A stretch of 16,097 nucleotides of DNA. Origin: ZC4RG30 sp964455685 (lineage in GTDB: Bacteria > Pseudomonadota > Gammaproteobacteria > Steroidobacterales > Steroidobacteraceae). Made by a program: the position numbers and the translations under genes. The first letter of the stretch is position 1. Each line of letters starts with the position of its first letter. This document shows positions 7,910 to 15,415 of the stretch, one piece after another. The DNA is taken from the NCBI GenBank assembly GCA_964455685.1, contig CAYVZE010000063.1:1-16097 (forward strand), read 5' to 3'. Below the pieces are notes generated by a model. The model worked only from the letters and a program-made list of their open reading frames with translations, did not search any database and was not told the origin of the DNA.

Positions 7910-10567
7910 ATGGCAGCAAGACTTGCGCGGGCGGTGCCCGCGCTGGTGGCCCTGGCAGTCAAGGCGGCGCTGGCACAGGTGCCGGCGCAGACCGACCAGA
8001 TGGCGGAGCTGGATGTCGCCGGTCCCGGCGGACTGGTGGTGCTGGAGGAAGTGACGGTCCGCGCCGATCGCATCGTCGACGTGCAGCAGGCGGCGACCGA
8101 GGTGGTGTCGCTGCTCACGGCCGAGGACATCTCGCGCACGGGCGAGGGCGACATCGCCGGCGCGCTGTCCTTCGTGCCCGGCCTGTCGGTAGTGGGCGGG
8201 GGCTTCGTGTTCGTGCGCGGCCTCGGCGACCGCTACTCGCTGGCGCTGCTGAACGGCTCGCCGCTGCCCAGCCCTGAGCCGCTGCGCCGCGCCGTGCCGC
8301 TGGACCTGTTCCCCACCGACGTGGTGGCTTCCTCGCTGGTACAGAAGACCTATTCGCCCAACTATCCCGGTGAATTCGGCGGCGGCGTGATCAACCTGAC
8401 TACGCTGGCGATCCCGGTGATGCCGTTCCTGAAGCTCGGCGTGGGCGCCAGCGCCAATACGCAGACCACCGGCCAGCGGGGCTACCACTACTACGGCAGT
8501 GGTGCCGACTGGACCGGCTTCGACCGGGGCGCGCGCAGTACCCCGCCGGCGCTGGCGGAGTTCTTCGCCAGCGGCCAGCGCATGAGCGCACTGGACGCCG
8601 CTGGGTCGGGCCACATCGCCAGCGAGCTGGTGGGCTGGCGCAACGCCGTGGTGCAGGGGGACGGCGGCATGCCGGGCAACTGGTCCGCCTCGGCCTCCGG
8701 TGGAACCTCCTGGGGCGTGGGGAGCGGCAACCTCGGGCTGATCGCCACCGCCGGCTACAGCAATGGCTGGCGCACGCGCGACAACCTCGAGCAGACCTCG
8801 GCCAGCCTCGATCTCTCCAGCCTCGACCGCAATTACCGCCAGGTCTCCAGCGAGAACCGCATCGTCACCCATGCGCTGGCGGGCCTGGGCTACGGGCAGG
8901 GCGACAGCCAGCTGCGCTGGACCAGCCTGTACATCCACGACACCGTCAAGCGCGCCAGCCTTGCCGAAGGAGAACAGCGCAACCAGCGTACCGGCTGGGA
9001 TTTCATCGAGCAGGGCACGGGCTGGTACGAGCGGCAGCTCCTTGGCACCCAGCTCGCCGGTACGCTGGCACTGGAGCCCGTGACGCTCAACGGCCGCGCA
9101 TCATGGTCCCGGTCGCGGCGCGATGCGCCGTACGAGTTCTCCATCGGCTACAGTCGCAGCAATGTGGCTGGCCAGCCCTTCGGGCAGTCCTTCATCAACC
9201 GGCTGGACAATGGCCAGACCGGATTCGCCGGGATTGCCTTCTCCAACCTTGATGAGGATGTCGTCTCCTCCGGCCTTGATGCCGCCTGGCGCGTCGCCGA
9301 CGGCGTGGTGCTGTCGGCCGGCTATGACTACGCCTGGACCGCGCGCGACTCGCAGCGGCGCGAGTTCCAGATCGTGGCGCCGGCGGAGTTTCCCACCGAA
9401 GTCGGCCTCTTGCGGCCGGACCTGCTGCTGTCCCCGGCCGTGATCGGGCAGTGGAAGCTGCGCCTGATCGAGACCACCGAGCAGTTCCCGGCCTTTGCGG
9501 CGCGCATGCGGGTGCACGGCGCCTTCGGGCAGGTGCAGGCGCGCCTGGGCGATGCACTGGAACTGGCCGCTGGCGCGCGCTTCGAGCGCGGCAAGCAGGT
9601 GGTCAGGTCCATCCCGGTGTTCAGCACCCCCAATGGATCCGGGAACGCGCACACCCGCGTCGAGGAGGACTACGTGCTGCCCGCCGCCACGCTGACCTGG
9701 AAGCTGGGCGCGGCGCAGGACCGCCAGCTGCGGCTGCACGCCTCGAAGACCATCGCGCGCCCGCAGTTCCGCGAACTGATGTTCCAGTCGTACTACGACC
9801 CGGACAGCAACCGCACCTACCGGGGCAATCCGCTGCTGGGCGACAGCGCGTTCCTCAATGGCGAGGCGCGCTTCGAGTGGTACATGGGCGGTGGCCAGCG
9901 CGTCTCGCTGGCCGGCTTCTACAAGCGGATCGACCGGCCGATAGAGGCTTTCACGGCCTTCAACGAGAACACGCCCGTGACCAGCTTCGCCAACGCGCCG
10001 GAGGCCGATCTGCATGGCGCCGAGGTGGAAGTGCAGAAGCACGTGGATCTTTACGGTCTCGCCGGCAGCGGGTGGCTGGGCGACTTCATTGCGCAGCGGC
10101 GGCTGGTGCTGGTGGGCAACTACACCTTCACCGGTTCACGCATCAACGTCGGCGAGGGTGACAGGGTGGCGGTGTACGGCACCCAGGTGCAGCCGGCCTC
10201 CAACTACTTCAGGGATGGCAGCCGCCTGACCGGCCAGTCGCGCCACCTGGCGAACCTGCAGCTGGGCCTGGAGCGCCCGGACAATCTCTCGCAGGTGACG
10301 CTGCTGCTGTCCTATGCCGGCGATCGCGTCACCAGCCGTGGCGCCGCCGGCCTGCCGGACATCCTCGAGTCCCCGGGCCTCAAGGCCGACCTGGTGCTGC
10401 GGCAGGGGCTGGTGGTGGCCGGCACGCCGCTGGAGGTGAAGTTCGAGGCCCGCAACCTGCTCGGCCGCGACTACGCGGAGTTCCAGCACCGCGGAAGCAA
10501 CCGCGTGTACTTCAACCGCTACGCGGTGGGGACGACGCTGGGCCTTTCGGTGACGATGGACTTCTGA
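7910..10567 (+). CDS. TonB-dependent outer-membrane receptor
   Basis: This 885-residue protein has a signal peptide (cleavage probably after ALA, residue 22) and a TonB-box-like LEEVTVRAD at 45-53. A plug domain (about 60-170) contains VRGLGDRYSLALLNG and ends SPNYPGEFGGGVINL. A long beta-barrel follows and closes with a terminal Phe, the usual BAM recognition residue. These proteins use TonB and proton-motive force to pull bound ligands across the outer membrane. Its ATG is 3 nt after the lipoprotein stop, with GGAGG at 7897-7901, so the two are made together. No haem- or siderophore-specific motif is evident, and there is no FecR-type signalling extension. The substrate is unknown; context suggests the compound processed by the nearby enzymes. 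Confidence 0.93.
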   Translation: MAARLARAVPALVALAVKAALAQVPAQTDQMAELDVAGPGGLVVLEEVTVRADRIVDVQQAATEVVSLLTAEDISRTGEGDIAGALSFVPGLSVVGGGFVFVRGLGDRYSLALLNGSPLPSPEPLRRAVPLDLFPTDVVASSLVQKTYSPNYPGEFGGGVINLTTLAIPVMPFLKLGVGASANTQTTGQRGYHYYGSGADWTGFDRGARSTPPALAEFFASGQRMSALDAAGSGHIASELVGWRNAVVQGDGGMPGNWSASASGGTSWGVGSGNLGLIATAGYSNGWRTRDNLEQTSASLDLSSLDRNYRQVSSENRIVTHALAGLGYGQGDSQLRWTSLYIHDTVKRASLAEGEQRNQRTGWDFIEQGTGWYERQLLGTQLAGTLALEPVTLNGRASWSRSRRDAPYEFSIGYSRSNVAGQPFGQSFINRLDNGQTGFAGIAFSNLDEDVVSSGLDAAWRVADGVVLSAGYDYAWTARDSQRREFQIVAPAEFPTEVGLLRPDLLLSPAVIGQWKLRLIETTEQFPAFAARMRVHGAFGQVQARLGDALELAAGARFERGKQVVRSIPVFSTPNGSGNAHTRVEEDYVLPAATLTWKLGAAQDRQLRLHASKTIARPQFRELMFQSYYDPDSNRTYRGNPLLGDSAFLNGEARFEWYMGGGQRVSLAGFYKRIDRPIEAFTAFNENTPVTSFANAPEADLHGAEVEVQKHVDLYGLAGSGWLGDFIAQRRLVLVGNYTFTGSRINVGEGDRVAVYGTQVQPASNYFRDGSRLTGQSRHLANLQLGLERPDNLSQVTLLLSYAGDRVTSRGAAGLPDILESPGLKADLVLRQGLVVAGTPLEVKFEARNLLGRDYAEFQHRGSNRVYFNRYAVGTTLGLSVTMDF

Positions 10568-10572
10568 GCGGT

Positions 10573-10593
10573 GGCGGGCCTCACCGGCCCGCC
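10573..10593. terminator. Bidirectional hairpin between convergent genes
   Basis: GGCGGGCC and GGCCCGCC form a perfect 8-bp stem with a 5-nt loop. It sits between the receptor stop (10567) and the end of the minus-strand operon. The TGA of the minus-strand gene (10581-10583) lies in the loop. No T-run is present on either side, so this is a GC-rich hairpin rather than a canonical intrinsic terminator. Confidence 0.45.
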
Positions 10594-12611
10594 GCGGCGG
10601 CGCCCGTCACCGGGTTGGGATAGTGGAAGGGCACCAGGAAGTTCTTCGGGTACAGGTCGAAGGGCATCGACGGAGGCGCATCCGGCGGGTTCGAGGGCGT
10701 GATGCCCGGCGGCGCGCGCTGCGGCAGGTCCTTCCAGCCCACCTCGTAGGGCGCGAAGTAGGTGTTCACCTGCTGGTCCTTGATGAACTTCCAGCGCCCG
10801 TCCTGGAATACGAACTCGTTCTCGTAGGTGCCCGCCATCCAGGTGGCATTGCGGCCGAAGTTGCCCATCATCGACAGCGCGCGCGAACGCAGGTTGGCGC
10901 GCGTGCCGTCCGGCGACACGTGGATCACCGGCTGGAACTGCATGTGGTTGTGCAGCACGCCGTCGTCGAGGCCGGCCTGGCCGTACAGGTTGAGGTTGCG
11001 GCGCACCGAGGCCTTGCCCGCGTACACGCCGCGCATCGCGATCTCGATGGTGCCGTCGTCTGCGAACAGGCCGGTCAGCTCGTCCCACAGCAACGTGGCC
11101 AGGTAGTAGCCGTAGGTGGTCTGGATGTTCTCGATGGAATGGCGGTGCTCGGCGGCGGTGACCTGCCGCTCGATGCGATCCAGCAGCGCATCGACGGGAC
11201 CGCTGATCGGCGGCGGCGCGGAAGCCGCGGCGGCATCGCGCACCGGGTGGCCGTAGTGGAAGGGCGGCACGAAGGCCTGCTCGTAGTGGCTGGCCGGGCC
11301 CGGCGAGGGCGCGTCCGGCGCGATGGACGGCTCGAAGCGCGAGAAGGCCAGCGATGCCTTGCCCCAGCCCGCCTCATAGGGCGTGACCATGGTGGGGAAG
11401 TAGTGCAGGCGGCGGATCTTCCACACGCCGCCCTCGCGCCGGTACTCGTTCTCCATCACGCCGGTCCCCCACTCGTGGAACTCGCCGTGCCTGGCCAGCT
11501 GCGAGAACACATGCCAGCGCGAACGGGCGGTGCCCGCGGCGGGGTCCACGTGCGTGACCGGCTGCAGCTGCATCTGGTCGAACAGCCGGCCTTCGGTCAG
11601 GCCCTCCGGCCCGATGGTGCGCAGGTACTCCAGGATGCGCGCGCGGCCGCGGAAGATGCCGCGGCCCTGCACGTGCAGTTCGGCGTCGTCGGTCAGCAGC
11701 GCCGCGGCTTCGCTCCACAGCCCCTTGTCGGTGTAGAAGCCGTAGATGCGCTGCAGGTTCTCGACCTCGTCCTGGTCGGCCAGCGCCTGCGCCTGGAGCG
11801 CCAGCTGCGCCAGACGCGCGGGCGTCACTTCGCGCGCGCCGGCGCCGGCAGGTGTGGCCAGCGGCGTGAGCCCGGGGTACTGGCCGCGGAAGTGGAACGG
11901 CGGCGTGAATGCGCCCGGCCAGGTCTTGTAGTCCAGCGTCGGCGGCGCATCCGGCGGCAGGCGCGTGGACACGAACTTCGCGCCATTGGCGTCGGCATTG
12001 CCGGCCCAGCCGCCCTCGTAGGGCACCCACAGCGTCTGGAACCAGCGCAGGCTGGCGATCTTCCACACGCCGTCTTCCTTGACGTAGGTGTTCTCGTAGG
12101 GGCCCTCGCTCCACCAGGCCTCGCGGCCGAGCTGGCCGGCGAGGATGATGGCGCGCCAGGTGGCCTGCGCGCGCTGCCCGTCGGCCGACAGCGTCACCAC
12201 CGGCATCACCTGCAGGTGCTCGTTGAGCTGCCCGGGCGCGAGGCCCTCGCGGCCGTTGCCGAAGGTGAGGAAGTACTCGCGGATGCGATCGCGCCCGCGG
12301 TACACGCCGTCCTTGCCGATCTCCAGCGTGGCATCGGCGGCAAACAGGTCGGCCACGTCGGTCCACTGGCCCTCGTCCACGTAGTAGCCGTAGGTGCGCT
12401 GCAGGCGCTTGATGGCATTGATGTCGGCCAGGCGCTGCGCGCGCGCCTCCAGCAGCGCCACGCGTTCCCGCAGCGCGGGGGAGTCCTCAACCTGGACGCG
12501 ATCGGGCGCAGATCCCTTGCAGCCGGCCAGCGCAGCGCCGAGGGCGAGGGCGGCCAGCCGCAGCGGCCGGCGCGCCGGGAGCGATGCGGGACGGGGGGCG
12601 ATGGCGTTCAT
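10581..12611 (-). CDS. Lipoprotein with three tandem SnoaL_4/NTF2-fold domains
   Basis: The 676-residue product begins with a lipoprotein signal (LAGC, Cys31; +2 Lys). It then has three homologous modules at about residues 63-245, 278-458 and 488-670, joined by Pro/Ala-rich linkers. Each module has the LinA/SnoaL_4 pattern: helix 1 LQ-x-x-YG-Y/F-Y, then an ADDATLEI-like strand, G-V/I-Y/F-x-G, a Q-P-V-x-H/T strand, a YEN-EY-like strand and GVWKI. Each ends with a Pro-Phe-His-aromatic tail (His240, His452, His663). Compared with the LinA dyad (Asp25/His73), module 1 has Asp79/His132 (complete), module 2 Asp295/Gln346 and module 3 Ala505/His556. The protein is probably periplasmic, anchored to the outer membrane. 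The start overlaps the stop of the upstream gene (ATGA). The reaction is unknown; family members catalyse lyase or dehydratase chemistry without cofactors. Confidence 0.85.
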   Translation of the reverse strand: MNAIAPRPASLPARRPLRLAALALGAALAGCKGSAPDRVQVEDSPALRERVALLEARAQRLADINAIKRLQRTYGYYVDEGQWTDVADLFAADATLEIGKDGVYRGRDRIREYFLTFGNGREGLAPGQLNEHLQVMPVVTLSADGQRAQATWRAIILAGQLGREAWWSEGPYENTYVKEDGVWKIASLRWFQTLWVPYEGGWAGNADANGAKFVSTRLPPDAPPTLDYKTWPGAFTPPFHFRGQYPGLTPLATPAGAGAREVTPARLAQLALQAQALADQDEVENLQRIYGFYTDKGLWSEAAALLTDDAELHVQGRGIFRGRARILEYLRTIGPEGLTEGRLFDQMQLQPVTHVDPAAGTARSRWHVFSQLARHGEFHEWGTGVMENEYRREGGVWKIRRLHYFPTMVTPYEAGWGKASLAFSRFEPSIAPDAPSPGPASHYEQAFVPPFHYGHPVRDAAAASAPPPISGPVDALLDRIERQVTAAEHRHSIENIQTTYGYYLATLLWDELTGLFADDGTIEIAMRGVYAGKASVRRNLNLYGQAGLDDGVLHNHMQFQPVIHVSPDGTRANLRSRALSMMGNFGRNATWMAGTYENEFVFQDGRWKFIKDQQVNTYFAPYEVGWKDLPQRAPPGITPSNPPDAPPSMPFDLYPKNFLVPFHYPNPVTGAAAAGR

Positions 12612-14002
12612 TTTCTTCCGCTCACGGGATTGGCGTAGTGGAAGGGCGGCACGAACACGGCCGGGTAGGGCTGGTATTCCACCGAGTGCGGCAGGTCCGG
12701 CGGGTAGCCGGGGAAGTAGTCCATCAGCGGGTTGGAGGTGATGCCCCAGCCCTGCTCATAGGGTGTGTAGAACGTCTGGTAGCCGATCAGGCCCTGGTAC
12801 TTCCACTTGTTGTCGGCATCGAGCACGAAGGAGTTCTCGTAGGTGCCCTCGGCCCACTGCGCCTGGTTGTTCAACACGCCGAACATCTCGAACAGCCGCG
12901 CGCGCACATTGGCGCGCGTGCCGTCCGGCGACACCGTGATCACCGGCTGCAGCTGCATGTGCGTGAACAGCCGCCCGTCGGTGGGTGCTCCCAGGCGGCG
13001 CATGTACTCGTAGATGCGGTCGCGTCCCACGAATACGCCGCGGCCCAGGATCTCCAGCGTGGCGTTGCGGGTGAACAGCGCCGAGGTGGCATCCTGCATC
13101 GACATGTCGGCGTAGTAGCCATAGGAGCTTTGCAGGTTCTCCACTTCATCCACGGCCTTCAGGCGCGCCAGCTTCAGTTCCAGCGCGCGCACCTGCGCTT
13201 CCAGCCCTGTGGTGGTGGGCGCGGCGTCCGCGGGCATGCCGACCGCCGGCCTGGGCGTGACGTCGGTGGGGCGGGGCGCCAGCCGGTAGGTCCCCGGCCG
13301 CTCCCCGGCGAAGTGCATGGGCGCGATGAAGTGCTCGGGCCAGGTGCCGTAGCGCTGGCTGGGCGGGCGGTCCGGGCGCGCGGTGGAGCGTCCGTAGCGC
13401 GCATTGAGCGCCGCCTCGGCAAAGGTCCAGCCCCTGTCGTAGGGGGTGTGGAATCGCAGGTACAGGTGCAGGCGGCTGATCTTCCACACGCCGTCCTGCT
13501 TCACGTAGGCGTTCTCGTAGACGCCCATGCCCCAGTTGGCGCCCTTGCCGTACTCCGCGTCCTGGATCAGCACGCGCCAGCGGCCCTGCGCGCTGCGCCC
13601 GTCGGGCGACAGCGTGATCACCGGCGAGAGCTGTCCCTGGATCGACAGCTCGCCATGCGCCAGCCCGATGCGGCCGCGGGTCAGGCCCAGGAAGTAGCGG
13701 CGGATGCTCTCCTTGCCCACGTACACGCCGTGCAGGCCGACTTCCAGCGTGGCGTCGTCGGCGAACAGGTCCACCACCTGGTCCCACAGCGCCTCGTCGT
13801 AGTAGTAGCCGAAGGCATGCTGCAGGTTCCGGATGCGGTTGTAGTCGCCGATGCGGTCGGCCTGGGCATCGAGCGCGGCGATGCGCTGCGCCAGCTGCTG
13901 CAGGCGCGCTCCCAGGTCCGGTTGTGCGGGCGCGGCGGCCTGCAGCGGGGCGGCGGCGGCGAAACTGAACGCGCACAGCGCGATGTGCATGAAGCGCTTC
14001 AT
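12608..14002 (-). CDS. Exported protein with two tandem SnoaL_4/NTF2-fold domains
   Basis: The 464-residue product starts at the ATG whose first base is 14002. GGAGG lies 7 nt upstream, and the ATG overlaps the preceding gene's stop by 4 nt (ATGA), so I rejected an in-frame upstream start that adds nine residues before the signal peptide. The signal peptide (MKRFMHIALCAFSFAAAAPL) is followed by cleavage near residue 24, and there is no lipobox. Two modules lie at about 52-236 and 283-462, separated by a Pro/Thr linker and a short coiled helix (about 266-284). Module 1 has Asp69 but Gln122 in place of the catalytic His. Module 2 has both Asp299 and His348. Tail histidines His230 and His455 are kept. 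Module 1 resembles module 1 of the downstream three-domain protein and module 2 resembles its module 2, which points to duplication. It is probably a periplasmic lyase- or dehydratase-like enzyme of unknown substrate. Confidence 0.84.
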   Translation of the reverse strand: MKRFMHIALCAFSFAAAAPLQAAAPAQPDLGARLQQLAQRIAALDAQADRIGDYNRIRNLQHAFGYYYDEALWDQVVDLFADDATLEVGLHGVYVGKESIRRYFLGLTRGRIGLAHGELSIQGQLSPVITLSPDGRSAQGRWRVLIQDAEYGKGANWGMGVYENAYVKQDGVWKISRLHLYLRFHTPYDRGWTFAEAALNARYGRSTARPDRPPSQRYGTWPEHFIAPMHFAGERPGTYRLAPRPTDVTPRPAVGMPADAAPTTTGLEAQVRALELKLARLKAVDEVENLQSSYGYYADMSMQDATSALFTRNATLEILGRGVFVGRDRIYEYMRRLGAPTDGRLFTHMQLQPVITVSPDGTRANVRARLFEMFGVLNNQAQWAEGTYENSFVLDADNKWKYQGLIGYQTFYTPYEQGWGITSNPLMDYFPGYPPDLPHSVEYQPYPAVFVPPFHYANPVSGRK

Positions 14003-14751
14003 CGTGCGCCCTCCATCTGTGCTTCCCATGCCACCGGCGCACCGGTGATCGGGTGGTAGAAGTGGAAGGGCGGCAGGAAGAACTTCGGGAAGGCCTCGTA
14101 GCGGATCGACGGCGGCTCATCCGGCGGCAGCTCGCGCAGGGGGCCGGCGATGGGATAGGCCTCGCGGTGCCAGCCCTTCAGGTAGGAGCCGCTGACGGTG
14201 GTGAACCAGTGCAGGCGCTGGATCTTCCACGCGCCGTTCTCCTTCACGTACTCGTTCTCGTACGGGCCTTCCTCCCAGCGGCCGTCCTCGCCGTGCCGGC
14301 CGGCCAGCACCAGCGAGCGCCAGCGGGCGCGGGCGCTGCGGCCGTCGGCGGCCACGTGGATCACCGGCTGCATCACCGGTGTCTCGCGCAACACGCTGTT
14401 GCCCACCGGGAAGGCGGCCTTCAGGAACTGCGCGATGCGCGCACGGCCGCGGTACACGCCCATCTGGGCGAACTCGATGGAGGCCGAGGGGCTGTCGGAG
14501 AACAGCGCGGCGGCTTCCTCTGCCAGCCCCTCGCTGACGTAGTGGCTCCACTGCTGCTGCAACCGCTCGATGGCGCGGCGGTCCTCCAGCCGCTCCACCT
14601 GCTGCTGCAGCGAGGCGATCTTCGCCTCCAGCAGCTGCACGCGCCGCTCCTCGTTGATGATGCGGCTGTCGGTGACGATGGGCTCGGCCGCGCCCGTCGC
14701 CCAGGCGGCGAGCGCACAGCCGGCGGCAACCGGCAGGATCCTGCTCCTCAT
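13999..14751 (-). CDS. Exported single-domain SnoaL_4 protein, dyad missing
   Basis: The 250-residue product has a Sec signal peptide (cleaved near ATGAA, residues 18-22) and a heptad-like helix (about 34-58, RRVQLLEAKIASLQQQVERL). One SnoaL_4 module follows (about 58-236), ending LPPFHF with the tail His230. The positions matching LinA Asp25 and His73 are Ser73 and Thr124, so the classical dyad is absent. The fold markers remain: YRGRARI, MQPVIHV, PYENEYVKENGAWKI. It may be a binding or scaffold subunit, with the coiled coil mediating assembly with its neighbours, or it may use other residues. It starts 19 nt after the upstream SnoaL gene, behind a G-rich ribosome site, and overlaps the next gene by 4 nt. 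Confidence 0.82.
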   Translation of the reverse strand: MRSRILPVAAGCALAAWATGAAEPIVTDSRIINEERRVQLLEAKIASLQQQVERLEDRRAIERLQQQWSHYVSEGLAEEAAALFSDSPSASIEFAQMGVYRGRARIAQFLKAAFPVGNSVLRETPVMQPVIHVAADGRSARARWRSLVLAGRHGEDGRWEEGPYENEYVKENGAWKIQRLHWFTTVSGSYLKGWHREAYPIAGPLRELPPDEPPSIRYEAFPKFFLPPFHFYHPITGAPVAWEAQMEGAR

Positions 14752-14770
14752 GCTCCCCCCTTGCGCGCCG

Positions 14771-15313
14771 TTACTTCGTCGGCGCGGTCTCGAGAATGCT
14801 GTTGGGATCGAAGGACTTCGCCGAGGAGCTCTTGGGCACGTGGTCCCAATGCTCGGCGATCAGGCCGTTCTCGATGCGATAGAGGTCGAAGTGCGTGGTG
14901 GCATAGCGCTCGCCGGGCTTCTCCGGGTCGGGCTCCCAGGTCACGATGGCCACCATCACCATGTCTCCCTCGGCGATGATCGAGATCAGCGGGAAGGTGA
15001 ACTCCTCCGGGATCTCGCGCTGCGGGCGGGAGTTCTTGATGAACTCCACCAGCGCGTCACGGCCGGAGGTCACGTTCGGGTTGTGCTGGATGTATTCCGG
15101 GGTGAAGAACTGGTCTGCCATCTCGTAGCGGCCGCCCATCACGATGGCGCGGTACATGTCGTAGACCAGCTTCTTGTTGGCGGCGAGCTTCGGGTCGTGG
15201 CTCTTGAGCAGCGCCTTCTGGTCGGCGACGCCCACCGGCGGCTCCTGTGCCAGCACTGGGAGCATCGCGCCCGCCGACAGCAGGCAGCAGGCAAGGGCGG
15301 TTCGGATCTTCAT
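14771..15313 (-). CDS. Exported SnoaL-like protein (COG4922 type)
   Basis: This 180-residue protein is the first gene of the minus-strand operon. A Sec signal peptide (about residues 1-23, ending VLAQ) precedes a single NTF2-fold domain of the SnoaL/COG4922 type, annotated in other genomes as a predicted aldol-condensation-catalysing enzyme. Visible markers are the FFTPEYIQHNP motif (69-79), GRDALVEFIKN (84-94) and the paired strands THFDLYRIENGLIAEHWD (140-157). This subfamily is clearly different from the SnoaL_4 modules downstream. His77, His141 and Asp157 are candidate pocket residues. A GGGGGA ribosome site lies about 9 nt upstream. The gene lies 19 nt before the next and is most likely co-transcribed with it. 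Actual catalysis is unproven; many family members have no known reaction. Confidence 0.85.
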   Translation of the reverse strand: MKIRTALACCLLSAGAMLPVLAQEPPVGVADQKALLKSHDPKLAANKKLVYDMYRAIVMGGRYEMADQFFTPEYIQHNPNVTSGRDALVEFIKNSRPQREIPEEFTFPLISIIAEGDMVMVAIVTWEPDPEKPGERYATTHFDLYRIENGLIAEHWDHVPKSSSAKSFDPNSILETAPTK

Positions 15314-15330
15314 TATCGGCGTCCCCCGGT

Positions 15331-15367
15331 CGTGCGAATGAACCCATAGGATACGATGGCTCGCACG
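15331..15367. promoter_or_regulatory. Inverted repeat upstream of the NTF2 operon, possible operator
   Basis: CGTGCGA (15331-15337) and TCGCACG (15361-15367) are perfect inverted copies 23 nt apart. Inside lies a second short inverted pair, CCAT and ATGG. On the minus strand the centre reads TATCCT, a weak -10 candidate about 35 nt before the first gene of the operon. No good -35 hexamer is visible. This is the only structured element in the 102-nt gap between the PilZ gene and the operon. Confidence 0.3.
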
Positions 15368-15415
15368 CCGGTGGGCGCGAAGCGCGGGGTAGCACCGGGG
15401 CGGGTCGCGGCGTGA

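Noticed and set aside
6023..8938. A 971-codon open frame on the minus strand opposite the lipoprotein and receptor genes.
   Set aside because: It is antisense to genes with clear signal peptides, a lipobox and a plug domain; its composition is low-complexity Gly/Arg/His/Ala with no recognisable fold.
10623..14059. Long plus-strand open frames (671 and 491 codons) across the NTF2 operon.
   Set aside because: They mirror the minus-strand genes, whose repeated SnoaL_4 modules, signal peptides and ATGA overlaps are convincing. The plus-strand products have no motifs.
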